64,000 nucleotides of DNA from Agrypnia vestita (taxonomy: Eukaryota > Arthropoda > Insecta > Trichoptera > Phryganeidae), in assembly GCA_016648135.1 (NCBI GenBank), contig JADDOH010023026.1, positions 1 to 64,000 on the forward strand, in the 5' to 3' direction. Positions 9,611 through 21,908 of the stretch are shown piece after piece. Made by a program: the position numbers and the translations under genes. Each line of letters starts with the position of its first letter. The first letter of the stretch is position 1. The notes under the pieces were generated by a model. It made no database searches, had not been told where the DNA came from, and was given only the letters and a program-made list of their open reading frames with translations.

Positions 9611-11619
9611 GACATGTTTAGGCTATAAAAATATAATAAAAAGATTTGGCGACCAAAAAAAAAGGTCGCTGGACAAAAAATATCGAACAAGTAAAACTGT
9701 CTATACACATAGACACTCATATATTCATTTTTATTTTTCAAACGAACATACCAGTTTCTGGCACAACAGAATTTGTTTCTACACCTTTCAGATATCCCTA
9801 TTTTATATCCAGTGTTGAATGAAAATTTGTGCTTAAAATGTATATAACAACTTCAACATTTCCTTACATTTTGTATATAACAATTACATTTTTTATTCTC
9901 TTTGAACCCATTTGAGCGATTTTACAACTTTTGAAAGCTAGCTAGGACACTAGCGTTCTCTCTCACACGTTCAAATCACAATTTAGCAGGTGCGTGCAGT
10001 GAGTACATTGAAGAATGACTTTTGCGTATACATATATTTTGGAAAAAACATCGAAATAAATTACATATGAGAACGAATATTTTGAAATATTGAAATCTGA
10101 ATATAGCAAGATGTATCTTTTTACTCCCTTTCTTTTAACTCGTAGCGTCTGCTTGTCTGCCGAAAAAACTTTGGATTGATTTTTAACCCTTTTTCCGTTA
10201 TCTAATCAAGCTTTGCAGGCAGACTCGTGGCGGCGATAAAAATGATCTAACAAATTTTCGTTCAAAAAATTTAATTATAGTATAAATTTGGATTTTTCGA
10301 AGTTTTAACGGTATTTTGACGCGTGGAGAAGACGCAAAACCTGTTTCAACTAGCCTGACTCGAGCCATGGGTCCGATTAGACGGTTTCGCCGATGCCGTG
10401 CCCCCCTATACCAATTATTACGTTTTCAATATTCTATAAGTTTTAAGAATAATAATATACATGGAATAGATTTTCCACATGAACTTAAAGCAACAGGAAT
10501 ATGTTGATAGAATATCGAATTGGAAAAAATACAAATGAGAAAGGGAGTATTTTAACTTGGTTTTTATGGATTAGTTTTTATTAAATTATTTTTCAAAATA
10601 TATGCTCATGTAAATGTCATGCTTGAATGTTCTCATTGCAAGCCCCTGCAATTTAGTTATTGCATTCTGGTTATCCGATCAAATTAGATGTGACAATCAG
10701 GAGTGCACAGTGTATGATCATTTTCTAGATTTTATTATTTTTTCTCCAAAAATACTGCGGCTCATCTACCATTTTTCTGTCTTCATTTTCTTTTCTTTTT
10801 GTGGTGTTATATGCAAATCTTTTCATTTAAGAAAGACAATTGAATCAGTATGTGTAAGCCTTGCATACGAGGCACATTATTTCATTGTGTTGGTGTTTAC
10901 GGGTATAACTATCAACATAAGGTGTAATAAACACTTTGTGTGTATTATATGTTACACTGAATCTAATATTTTCACTAGTAGAAATATATTTTACCCGGTC
11001 GGGCAGTGAAAACATGTCAATCAATGATTCACTGCGCAGTATCGGTGAGTATTTTTGTCCACGAATGCATGCATTTCTTAAAGGTTAGGTTAGGTTAATA
11101 ATATCCGGTTTATAAAGTTAATATGCAGAGAAGAAATGAATAATGCTGTAGGAACCTTTTTCACGCAATAACTTAAATCTTAAATTGTTATTCTATGAGG
11201 TCAATCTCAATCCAGAAATAGACATCTGTCATGATCTGTCAAATTTAATTTTAATGACAGTTCGGAAACCATTATAATTTCACTACGAAGATATCAGTTA
11301 AAATATTTTTCACTAGTTTGTATTAATTTCTATTGGTAAAAATCTGCTTGGATATGATAAGAATGACCTTGAATTTCATTAAAATTTAAATAATTTCACT
11401 AAAATGCCTGTGAAAATATAGACTCATTAGAAATATAAATTCACTGAAAAATATATAAACACCAACACAATGAAACAATGTGCCTCGTACGCATACTAAT
11501 TCAATTGTCTTTCTTAAATGGAAAGAGATCTGCAATGTATTCATTTTGTAAATATTTTCATCAAATTTATTAATCACTACACAATTTTGAATGAATGTTA
11601 ATATGTCGTATTATTACAG

Positions 11620-11664
11620 ACTGAAAGTCGACGCTCTTCGACCGCTTCGACCACCGAAGTGAAG
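11620..11664 (+). CDS. bt: Projectin short Ser/Arg exon E8
   Basis: 15 codons, TESRRSSTASTTEVK, phase 0/0, with a strong acceptor (gtattattacag) and donor aag|gtattt. It contains an RRSS sequence, a textbook basophilic (PKA-type) kinase site. It shares TESRR-S with E9, so the two look like duplicates. It probably adds a phosphorylatable linker between elastic modules. Confidence 0.72.
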
Positions 11665-12580
11665 GTATTTAAATTTATTTTACACCTTTATTTTATGTTT
11701 ATCATTTATCTTTTTAATGTGTAAACATCTTGTCCCAATCAAAATAATTTAAATGGTACTAAAAATGGTGACTATATATTTTATTCAGCAATAAAATATA
11801 TACAAATATGAATAAAAACAATATTTGTTGTTTTTTCTACCGCTTTTTTTAGAGAATATCACTACTATATGTTTTTGAAGCGTCAGTTTCTTTCTCCAGG
11901 TGAGTGTAGACTGAAGTGTGTGGGAATGTGTGTCTGGTGTATGGGTTGCGGGTCCAATGGAAGTGGAGGGGATATCTAGATGATGTGAGAAAGGGAACAT
12001 TGTAAAAAGGAGTGAAGTGGAGGGTTCTGCTTGATTATTGAAGATATTAAAACTTTTATGAATTTAAAATGTTTCTAAATTATTTTGTTTTGGTCCGGAT
12101 GTCTGTTTATGCGGCATGTGTATATTTGTATTTTTGAATGTGTGATTATTTTCTGTGATTTGGTTAGCATATTCTGAAAAGTTATTATTAGTGAGGCACC
12201 GTTTGCGTTCATTAAATCTATTTTCTATTGAAATAAACTTTTTGAAAACAATATTCTCAAATAAAAGTAGTGGAAAAAACAAAAAAAAAGTATTTTTATT
12301 CATAGTTATTAAAATCGATTTTTGAAATTACCTCATTTGTAATTAATTAACTTTATTAACTAATTATTGTCTAACTTCATATTTATTTATGAAACCAGTA
12401 CCAACACTATATACCGTAAAATTACAATTACAAAAATATTGCATACCCAGTGCCCACCTACAATGCCAACCAACTGTTTTTAACAAATGATTTTTAAAAT
12501 GTCTAAAATATATGTAATTCCTTCCTTCCCAGTGAATAACACACACACAATAATTTACACAATTATTTTAAAATATTTAG
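11665..12580 (+). other. Intron 8
   Basis: AT-rich intron. I see no repeat or gene in it beyond chance open frames. Confidence 0.5.
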
Positions 12581-12640
12581 ATGACAGATGGAAAGACTGA
12601 AAGCCGAAGAACATCTGTTACCCAATCTGCTGAACAAAAG
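12581..12640 (+). CDS. bt: Projectin short Ser/Arg exon E9
   Basis: 20 codons, MTDGKTESRRTSVTQSAEQK, phase 0/0, with acceptor aaaatatttag and donor aag|gtatta. It shares TESRR-S with E8 and carries RRTSV, a strong PKA-type consensus. The internal ATG at its start is just a coding Met. E8 and E9 are candidates for alternative use. Confidence 0.75.
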
Positions 12641-13520
12641 GTATTAAACTTGTTAATTACATTTAAAGCCAAGAATTTTTACTTATTTTGTAGTCTATTT
12701 TTTTTAAACCAACGTTTATGACAATATCAAAACAATTATTTTTCTTAACGTTCAAAAGGTTTTTTGATTTTATTTATTTTGACTTGAAAATTTCAATCTG
12801 ATTGTGATCATCTGTCCCCGGGACATAGACAGGAAGTACCTTCTTTTAATTCCTTATATGTCGTCTGAATAAAACTCTATCATGCCTGATAGATGATGAT
12901 GCTGTTGAGAAGAATTTGTATTAGTTTAACTGGTCTTTTTCATAAATCATTACATTGACTATACATTGGCGACAACACTACATTGACTAGTGAAGTGCCA
13001 TCATTACAGACCGCATAGTTTGTTTTAATGTGCCAGAAATTACAACAATTCAAGTCCTACTTATCACTTTATTAGAAATATGTAGTTGTTAATAATGTTT
13101 ATAATTTATTTATTTTATATTTACAGCAATAACATATAAATAAAATATACATAATTCTTTTTGGTTTTAACCACCGGTTTTACGACATCACTAATCCTGA
13201 CTATACAGTGTCCCATCTTGTACCTGGGGATTTCAATTCGACACCTTTTGCGAACTGCCCAACATAAAATTGTTTCTTTGTGGTAAAAATTATTATTTAA
13301 ATTCACACTAAATCAAACCTTCTAATTTGGTTTAGTATTAGTGATATTCTAAAAACAGTGACTAAAACAAAATAGGAGTATATTTTATTTATTTTCAACA
13401 TGTTTTCATTGTGTTTTAACCTGTATATGGATACATATATATCACCAGATTTTAGTTCTGACTTTGTTGATAATTTTTTTATATTACACATTAATCACGC
13501 AATCTTCACACGACATCAAG
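12641..13520 (+). other. Intron 9
   Basis: AT-rich, no supported features. Confidence 0.5.
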
Positions 13521-13691
13521 GGTTCGTTACAAGTGATATCAGAACACAAAGAACAAGCAATAACCTCGCAGCTACCTGAAATCAAAGTGCAGGACAAAAC
13601 TCCCGAGGTAGTTGCGCCAGAAAAGCCAAAAGAAGTGGTGCCACCTCAACCAGCGTGGAAAAGAAGGTTGTCAGGAAAAGTTGAACCGAAG
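13521..13691 (+). CDS. bt: Projectin PEVK exon E10 (PAWKR motif)
   Basis: 57 codons, phase 0/0. The reading frame runs through QLPEIKVQDKTPEVVAPEKP and KEVVPPQPAWKRRLSGKVEP to a donor aag|gtacca. The acceptor chosen is cgacatcaag at 13520 because it keeps phase 0. The reading frame is open further upstream, so the start is less sure than the end. This is the clearest P-E-V-K sequence in the window. The PAWKRRLS segment contains an Arg-Arg-x-Ser kinase site and is repeated as PAWKRKIQ in E11. Confidence 0.82.
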
Positions 13692-14333
13692 GTACCACAT
13701 CAACACGTAAAAACACTGCCACACTTCTCAAGCACGATGAATTTCTACACTATAATCTAATCTAAAAATATCTTGCATCTTGGCTGTGTTACGTCAAAAT
13801 GTTTTACCTCTGTCGTTTCTGAAAGTTGTATTTCTAATATTTTTTTATTACAATCGTATACATATACATTATTTCTAAAGTTCTGTACGGCGTAATGTTA
13901 CAATATTTCAACATTTTATTGATTTTTTATACCATTTTATGAGCTTGTTTTCACTTATTTTCATGTAGTGCAGGGTTAAAGTATAATACTTTGGTAAATG
14001 ATACAACTTATTTGGAAATAATTAATATTGCTTCGTATTAAATGCAGTTTTAAACTTGAAAACTCCGAGCAGCCGGTGGCGTGTTATTTATATCTAAACC
14101 CCCCCCTGCTCTGAGTGCCATCCACTCACACCACCTTTAGGCTGCTCTACAATTTTCTAGATTATTCGAGGAACTTTTAAATTCTAAACCCTTGTGGAAA
14201 TTTCTGTTTTTTTTCTTTATCATAGCAATGTATTAACTAATATTCTTAAATTCATATTATTCACAAGATGGCTTAGGTGAAAATTATCCTATAGTCATTT
14301 AGTTGAAAAAAATAATTCACAATTGAAAAATAA

Positions 14334-14656
14334 TAGAAAAACCAAATTAATTAATCAATTAGAAAGACATACAAAAAAATCTAATTCACGAAAAAATATT
14401 AGGTTACTACTGGGATTCGAACCCAGGTCACCTCCTTTCCGGGGCCGGTCCTCTGATCACTAAGCTATAGCAACCCTCTATGTTTCCGTGAATATATCAA
14501 CCTTATATGTAGTTTTTATTTTTATTAATTTATTAATTTTTATTTTTGTCCATAGAGCAATCCACTTGTTGGAATCCCAGTAGTAACCTAATATTTTTTC
14601 GTGAATTAGATTTTTCTGTGTTGTCTTTCAAATTTATTAATTAATTTGGTTTTAAA
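14334..14656. mobile_element. Foldback element with tRNA-like arms
   Basis: The arms AATTAATTAATCAATTAGAA and (inverse) AATTAATTAATAAATTTGAA lead inward to ATCTAATTCACGAAAAAATA and then to a tRNA-like sequence. On the minus strand 14404-14476 begins GGTTGCTATAGCTTAGTGAT and ends GGGTTCGAATCCCAGTAGTA plus ACC. The acceptor stem pairs 6 of 7, the T-arm pairs perfectly and the B box GGTTCGAATCC is intact, but the anticodon stem does not pair, so it is not a working tRNA. The other arm keeps only the 3' part of the tRNA-like block. A second copy is at 51180-51548. Confidence 0.7.
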
Positions 14657-15399
14657 AATTTCACAAAACTGTGTTCTGAAAAATTACAACTTCACAAATA
14701 TGAATGTGTTCTTGAATATATAGAAAAATATTAGATTTACAATTTTCTTGAAATGACAGAGTCTTCTAAAACTTAACAATTTTCTACATGTGCTGTGATT
14801 TATCTTCACCCTGGATGATATTTGAACTTCTGTGATGTCTCAGTTCTATTTCTTCTGAACTTGTCTATTATACTCTTCAATCTCTTCGTCTAAAATGATT
14901 GGTCTTGCTGGCTCTCATTTCCGGTTTGGTTTCGTAATGAAATTGGTTTTGGAATAATTTGTCGAAGGTTTGTTCGTCGTTGGTGCAGGTTTATTCAACA
15001 GACAATCAGTGTTTTGTTTATTTATAATTCACTTTAGAGTTTAGAATATTTTAAGATTTATTTTTAATGGTAATTGTAATTATGTTCGAAAATTAATTTT
15101 AAAATCATTCCAAGTAAAGTAGTATTTATTAAATTTAATTTTAATTATGGAAAACTTGCATTCAATTTTCTTATTTCTAGAATTAATTAAACTTTTCTGT
15201 TTTCTTCAAATTTCCATTTATTTTCTTTCTTTTGTACAATATGTTTCTGATTCTTACTTTTTTCATTTCTTGTGAATTTTGTTTTTGTCCAAATATGTTA
15301 TATTTTGTATGATTACCTATTGTAAAATATTTTCATTTTTAATGTGCATATGATAAAAAAATATATATAGGTATATACCAATATTTTAAATGTCTATAT

Positions 15400-15705
15400 T
15401 TTGGCATATTTCAAGAAATCATTTTGAAAACGAAATATTTATTATACTTACGCAAAGATTTTGCGACATTTTTATTACTAAAGTACCCGATATTGACATA
15501 TATTATTCTCACTTGCGAAATCATATCAAATCAAAAAAAATCTAATTATGTGAACTAAAATGTATTTATTTTTAGCTCAGGGGCAAAAAATTATTTTGTA
15601 ATAACGAATTCCTTGGGTTTTTAAATTATTGGAGTTAATCTACTATTTTTGGGTTTAGCGAGTTCAAATTATCGGAGTTTGAAATAACGGGGTTTTACTA
15701 TATAT
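15400..15705. mobile_element. Truncated Tigger/pogo MITE relic
   Basis: It shares TTTCAAGAAATCATTT, GCAAAGAT-TTGCGACATTT, AAGTACCCGATATTGA and the terminal GTTTGAAATAACGGGGTTTT with the Tigger element at 8770-9552, ending ACTATA. The left half is missing. Confidence 0.7.
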
Positions 15706-15965
15706 CAAACGACTGTAATATAAACCTTGAATCTTTAATTGAAAGATGTCTTACTACAAGATAACATAATGTTGATCAATTTACCAATATTAACAATACC
15801 AATAAGGTTACTATAGCGTAGTTCTGAGTTCGAGGCCTAGTGTCAAATGTATTTTTAACTGATGTATCAAATTTATTGTAATCTGTTTGTATTTATATAT
15901 ATCTTATTAAGCTGAATAATGTATTATTTTGGATTTGTTTCATAATGTTGTTACATTCTCTACAG

Positions 15966-16082
15966 ACAACTGAAATTAATCTGAGTGTGAGCAATGGTCA
16001 GGAAGAACCTAAAGAACCAGAAATAGATCCAAACTTGCCCGCATGGAAGCGAAAGATTCAAGCAGACAAACAAAACAGAAAG
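15966..16082 (+). CDS. bt: Projectin PEVK exon E11 (PAWKR motif)
   Basis: 39 codons, phase 0/0, with a strong acceptor (cattctctacag) and donor aag|gtaccc. It begins TTEINLSVSNGQEEPKEPEI and ends DPNLPAWKRKIQADKQNRK. The LPAWKRK segment matches QPAWKRR in E10, and both exons are followed by gtacc at the donor, supporting duplication. Acidic first half, basic second half. Confidence 0.82.
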
Positions 16083-18254
16083 GTACCCACATTTCTCCAA
16101 GTCTCTCTTCAATCACTCCAACTTTCTGACCTATCTTCACGTACTGTTGAATAAGTTGAGTCCTGAAAAGGAAATCTACTTTCTTCTCCATTTAAATATA
16201 CACTCTTTTCACTTCTCGATGAATCTGCAAATGTATTTAATTCATCCTTCTTCTGAGACATATTTTTAAATCTACATCTGTATCGATCTTATTTCAACAC
16301 ATTGTACATATAAATCGATGGCTTAGTAACGCAAAAATATATCAGATGAAGGAAAATAAGATTTCTTTATGATTTAGGATTTGTTTGTTGCTAACTTTAA
16401 GTAAAAAACAAATCAAATTTTAGCAAATAAATACAAAAATGGCATTTTCTCTTTAATTAAACTGAAAAGTTAATCACAACAATACATAGGTATATCAGTC
16501 AATCTAATGCTTTGTTGTGATCTTTACATGCTTTTATTTAGCGTCACTTATCTGTCTGCCAGGTATAGGGAATCTAAAAGGACGAAAAATAAAAATTATA
16601 AAATAGTGTTGTATTTAAAAAAAACATGCTTTAATAAAAAATTACTAACAGCGCTCACAGTTTATGCTTGTTTTTGCTTATGTCAATAAAATCAAAAGTG
16701 TGGAGTTTTCCCAAACTCCAACAATCGCTTTTATTAAATAAGCTCTACATTCACATTACTACTCGGTATGTGAAAATCACATTTTTTTCGAAAAGCTTTA
16801 CTAAGTTATGTTAAACACATGATGTTGCTAAGATCCGCCCACACTTTTGTTTTTTGACGTACTACACATAAACTGTGATCGCTCTTAGTACTGTGGCTGT
16901 TAAAAAAAAAACCATTTTAGAAATTTTCATAAAGGCGTGTGCTTTTTTAGTATAACATTGTTGTCTTTGAACTTGTGAGATAGGTTTAAGATTATGTATT
17001 ATTATTTCTTACAAAAAAATATTTATCTTACCGATAGAATCGTTTATACTTAATACAATATAAAATGATTTTTTTACATTTTTGTGTTATTATGCCATCA
17101 AAATGTGAATCTTCTCTCTGTCTATTGTTTAAATTTCTAATTTCCCACAATTTTTTGCCTTGTGACTCTTTTTGTTACATTTATTCGAAAAATAATTCAA
17201 AGAATGTGAACAATTGTGAGAAATCGGAATAAGTTCTCAATATTTGTGACATGTTTTTAAATCTTATGCTTTGTTGTGCCGTCCACATTTCCTGACTTTT
17301 GTTTTCAACCTGGTTCTTCAGTCTTCTATTCTTTGTGTTTTTCATTGTTAGACCTGTTTTATATGTTTTGAAATAGATTTCTTTCTTCTGCTCTAAAGAT
17401 TTTATCTGATATTTCTACCGTTTATCTCTGCAAACTGCTTTTCTCCCTCTGCTGGTTTGTATTACGATTCTTCTTATCCATTTCTATTCTGCTATTCATG
17501 TTTCTACATTTTCTTATGAATCTGATCAACGATTGTCTTTCAATTTTGTCTGTCCTCTTCAATACTTCAAATAGCCATTTTCTGTACATATAATCTGGCT
17601 ACAGATTCTATCAATTCTGTGCTCCATTTTTTTGATGATAATACTTTCAATTTTAGCAATCTTATCTCTGATCCTTGTTGACTGGTAAGTTTACTATTTT
17701 GTAATCTTTGTGATGTTTATCCTTTTCGAAAATCTTTATTTTCTGCATACATTGAAACACCAACGGAAGGATCATTTTTCAAGAGAACGTGAATCAAGAA
17801 ATATCGTGAACAATGAATCGGATAACCTTACCATCGACGACTTTTAAAAACGGCCTACCTGCAAGACAACAAGTGTTTGACAACCCTGAAAGAAGATGGA
17901 GCCTTAACAGATTCAAGATGACACGTTTTATCAACTCGGCTGCCGATTGGGATATAACAGCTTGATAGAGATAGGAATTTATCTTGAGAATATCAAGAAA
18001 TATTCTGAACTGTAGTGCCAGTGATGGTGACAATGGTAGTCGACAGTACATGAAACAGTAAAAAAAAACAGAATCTAAAACCACACATTCAAGATCAAAA
18101 CAAATCATCATTACCACATTTAAATAACACACACATCCTCACATCACAATAATCTCATCAACAAACAAAAAGACACTCATCTGTCGAGAAACAAATGAAC
18201 ATTTTTGAATTAACCATGTTTTGTCATGTTTTTATCTTTTGGATATTTAAACAG
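16083..18254 (+). other. Intron 11
   Basis: AT-rich, with one stretch at 17813-17965 that is open for 50 codons after an ATG (MNRITLPSTTFKNGLPARQQ at its start). I cannot identify it, and it looks like a relic of inserted coding DNA. The last 120 bp before E12 is CA-rich. Confidence 0.45.
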
Positions 18255-18338
18255 GTCGAGAGTAAGTCATCAATTAGCAAAGTCGGTCTTCAGGCTGAGG
18301 AGCAGCAGGTGGAAAAGGTCGCACTGAAAAAAGCCACG
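18255..18338 (+). CDS. bt: Projectin linker exon E12
   Basis: 28 codons, phase 0/0, with a good acceptor (ggatatttaaacag) and donor acg|gtaaat. It reads VESKSSISKVGLQAEEQQVE, then KVALKKAT. Charged, Gln/Glu-rich and Pro-free, unlike the PEVK exons, and it could form a short helix. No family motif was recognised. Confidence 0.72.
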
Positions 18339-19839
18339 GTAAATATGAGACACTTTAAGAGTTGTAACAGTGATATCGCGTTTCGGGAAATACTTTGCAC
18401 CCAATTTGGGGCAAGAGTAAAATGAGAAAATTGGATTGGCATTGGTAAAACATTGGCAAATTCGAATTGGAAATGGCAAAATTTTTTATTCTGTAAATCA
18501 TCTGTTGTCAAAATTTAAAACTAATTGAATATTAGGTCGAAACTATGCAATTCTCTTGAAACTGAAAATGGAATGGGAATGTTTTATAAAAATAATTAAT
18601 GAAATTAAACACATATTTGATTTATTTCTCTGCATTCCGTTTTTGGTTTCATAGATTTTTATTTTAAATTTAAATATTTTGATTTCTCGAGAGAATAACG
18701 ATAAACTGATACATTTTCGTAGAACTTGGAATTTTATTTTGCCTAAAAAATATACTAATCTATTATTGTACTCATATTCTCATTCTCCTAGTACAATCAT
18801 TATTCTTTCAAGAACTCACGTAAAAGTAAAAAAATAACCAATCATAACTCATTTATGCATTTAGGTTGTTTAGGGCAGAAAAAAAGGTTAAGAATTTTTC
18901 TGCATCAAATTTAAATGATAATTCATATTCATTCTTGGGGTATTGTTTAATCCTTTCTTTTTTGATTACCGTAGTAGATAAAGAAAGCAGCATAGTACCC
19001 CGTATATCACTCTTTTTTTGCGCTCTAATAACCAGAATTATATCAAACATATCTGGACTTTATGGTATACATATTTATAATAGGTGACATAGCTTCCACA
19101 ACAAAGCAATAATATCACTGTTATCAATCACTACCGGCCATGTACGTATATAATAGTAATGTGATTCGTGAATTACAAATTTTGGTAGATTCAATCACAG
19201 TTCTCAATCACCGTTACAATTTAATATCAATCAAAGAAACAATTCAAAAGTAGCAGCTAAACTCTTATATTGTAGATGTATAACACATGAGAATATTGTT
19301 TTTACACGGTTAAACATCAAGAAAATAATTGTTCTTGTATGTCTTTTGTTATGTATTATAACCGTTATGTTTCTTCAGTAAATATTTATTCTTATATAAC
19401 CTTTGTTTTTGATGACTGTTGACGTACATAGATCACATTACTCAATCATTTTGATACGGTATCCAACATTCAGTAAGTATATTTGTATTCAAACTAAAGT
19501 TACGTCATTTATAAATATGTAGCATTAAAACATAGGCGATATTTTGATATAATTCTTTTATAAAGAATATGGTCTTTTCAAGAAAATCTGTAGTGAGATA
19601 TCTGCTTGTCTTACACATTTTTTAAATTATTTCTAATCAACTAAACTGATAGTAAAAACTGATTTTCTTGAAAAGATTAACTTCTTAGATGTTAAAAAAA
19701 ACTGTAGCTAGAATTTTTTTTTAATATTATTATTTTTTATATATTGTGATCACTTTAAAGCATGTGCACTATTTTTACATCCATAAATGCATTGTTACAA
19801 TTTAAATTGCACTCTCAAATGATTTCTTTCTCAACTTTT

Positions 19840-20640
19840 CGTAAATGTTGTCAATCTTAACTGTTCCAATGAATGTGTCTCTCTAAATCTATACGTTTTC
19901 TTCAATTTTGTCAATCTTAATCATTCCATTGAATATGCATTTTTCAATCTATATTTTTCCTAAAATAGTGACTAGTGCAATGAATACGTTTGTTTAAATC
20001 TACAATTTTTTTGAATGTGGTTTTCCAAATCTACAATTTTCTTGTATATTGTTATCTTTAACCATTCCAGTGAACATGTTTCTGTAAATCTATAATTTTT
20101 CTTATTATTGTTTTAACTTTGACCACTTCAGTGAATTTGTATCTCTAACTCTTTTGTTGTATATTGTTACCTGATTAAACATTCCAGTAAATATGATTTT
20201 CTAAATCTACAGTATTCTTGAATATTTTTCTCAAAATCTATAGTAGGTACTCTTGAATATGCTTCTCTAAAATTACAGTAGTTTTGATTATGTTTTTCTA
20301 ATTGTACAGTATTCTTGAATATGTTTCTCTAAATCTATAGTAGGTACTCTTGAATATTCTTCTCTAAAATTACAGTAGTTTTGATTATGTTTTTCTAATT
20401 GTACAGTATTCTTGAATATGTTTCTCTAAATCTATAGTAGGTACTCTTGAATATTCTTCTCTAAAATTACAGTAGTTTTGATTATGTTTTTCTAATTGTA
20501 CAGTATTCTTGAATATGTTTTTCTAAAACTGTAGTAGTCTTGTGTAATATGTTTCTCTAAATCTATAGTGGTTTATCTATGTTACAATTTTCTTGAATAT
20601 ATTTCTTTTAGCCTAGTTTTCTTGAGTACATTTCTCTAAA
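19840..20640. repeat. Degenerate minisatellite with a 97-bp higher-order unit
   Basis: The block TAGTAGGTACTCTTGAATAT recurs at 20241, 20338 and 20435, exactly 97 bp apart, with near-identical sequence between. On both sides, looser units of about 50-60 bp share TGTTTCTCTAAATCTA and TTTTCTTGAATAT, so the 97-bp unit looks like a recently amplified pair of older units. Confidence 0.8.
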
Positions 20641-21039
20641 TCTACAAATTTTCTTGAATTTTGTACACTTTAACCACTCCAATGTTTTGTATGAATTTTA
20701 CATTTTCTTATATCTTTTTTGTAAATATTGCTCATAAATGTGTAAATATTCTACATCTTAAATTGTTCAGAAAGCCACCATGACTAACAACTGTTGTACT
20801 ATTTGATTTCCTGTCAGAATTATTTGTAACCAAAAAGTTTATTAATATCTCAGCTGATTTTCTAAAAAAATTGTTTTAAATCAAAGTCTTCTCTGAAACC
20901 CTCTGTACTTACTGAAATATGTGAGATTTTAATATACTTCTTGGGTGTGTCTTTACCACTCTTGTCTAAATAAATTAAGTTTTTCTGTATATATTTTGCC
21001 TTCCAATCTGTCAACTTCACGTTTCGTATGTCTTTCTCA

Positions 21040-21720
21040 ACGTTCGTTCTCTTTCTCTGTTTGTTTCCTTTTATTCACTTCAAGATCCGTCGAATGGATT
21101 TGAATACAAACAAGTGGACATCTTTGTGAAGAACTGTATGACAAACTATGTATGATCTGCTGAAAAATAGAAGACACGTACATCATGAAGTGATTATGCA
21201 TAAAATTAAAATACCGGGAATTATGCATAAAATGAAACCGAGGTGATACGGCACATTGACTCTTTTACAGAGTCTTCGGAGGAAACCCAACGCTGCAGAA
21301 GCTATTAAAGAAGCATTTAATGCACGTCCCATCTTCGTTAATCTGTAGAAAACTTACGAGTAAAACTGAGATTCAGAATTATGGAATGAAGGAGAGTGCC
21401 TACATTAGCGGGCAAAATAAAGTAATGATGTTCAGAAAAAAAATGTATGATTACAAAACAAGAACACCCAGGCTTGAAACCATCACTTAGATGTATTGTG
21501 AATCGATTTCGAAAATCATGGAAAAGACAATGCTCCGCATTGCTATTTAACGTTGCCAAATGTGCCAAATTAAGTCTGCGGAAGCCACGAGGAGAGTGGT
21601 CGAAGAAACTCTTCCAAGTACTGCACCAAGATACAAGGATGCCAAAGATCAAGAAGTTGTAAATACTGCCTCCTTTATCTGTTACTAACAATACTTTCCT
21701 CTTCGTGTTTCTCTTCTCTT
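21040..21720 (+). pseudogene. Unidentified coding-like relic
   Basis: Composition turns from AT-rich intron to balanced. One plus-strand frame from about 21270 reads VFGGNPTLQKLLKKHLMHVP and onward, interrupted by only two stops (near 21485 and 21547). A later piece includes KSAEATRRVVEETLPSTAPR. I recognise no family. A processed pseudogene or a domesticated insertion is possible. It is not in phase with E13 and is not counted as a projectin exon. Confidence 0.3.
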
Positions 21721-21857
21721 GCAACTTGGACGCTCCAGCCCCTCTTCTGAATGTTTGTGCCGTCCCGCATCTACCTCTGCAACTTCTTCAAACTGTCTGC
21801 TCTTCCACTGTCCAAATGCGAATTTGAAATTTAAAAGGTAATGAATTTGCTTTGCAG

Positions 21858-21908
21858 CCTAGCATCCAGTTACATAAGACGGACGATTTCACAAAGGTTA
21901 TGTTGAAG
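21858..21908 (+). CDS. bt: Candidate projectin short exon E13
   Basis: 17 codons, PSIQLHKTDDFTKVMLK, phase 0/0, with a strong acceptor (tttgctttgcag) and donor aag|gtgaga. An alternative in-frame donor exists 12 bp earlier (aag|gttatg). No PEVK signature, but it fits the short linker exons of this gene. Confidence 0.58.

Larger units (their letters stand above)
7166..11619 (+). other. Intron 7, transposon-rich first half
   Basis: The first 2.5 kb holds foldback elements (7628-7866, 7938-8140) and a Tigger element nested in a CATCGAT-rich element (8690-9610). From 9.6 to 11.6 kb I see only AT-rich sequence with no supported feature. Confidence 0.6.
13692..15965 (+). other. Intron 10
   Basis: It holds a tRNA-like foldback element (14334-14656) and a 5'-truncated Tigger relic (15400-15705). 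The rest is AT-rich. Confidence 0.6.
18339..21857 (+). other. Intron 12 with minisatellite and a coding-like relic
   Basis: AT-rich to 19.8 kb, then a long degenerate minisatellite (19840-20640), then a GC-richer coding-like relic (21040-21720) up to the E13 acceptor. Confidence 0.6.

Noticed and set aside
10614..11009. 131-codon plus-strand frame in intron 7
   Set aside because: Phe/Ile/Leu/Cys-rich peptide typical of chance frames in AT-rich DNA, with no motif, promoter or splice support.
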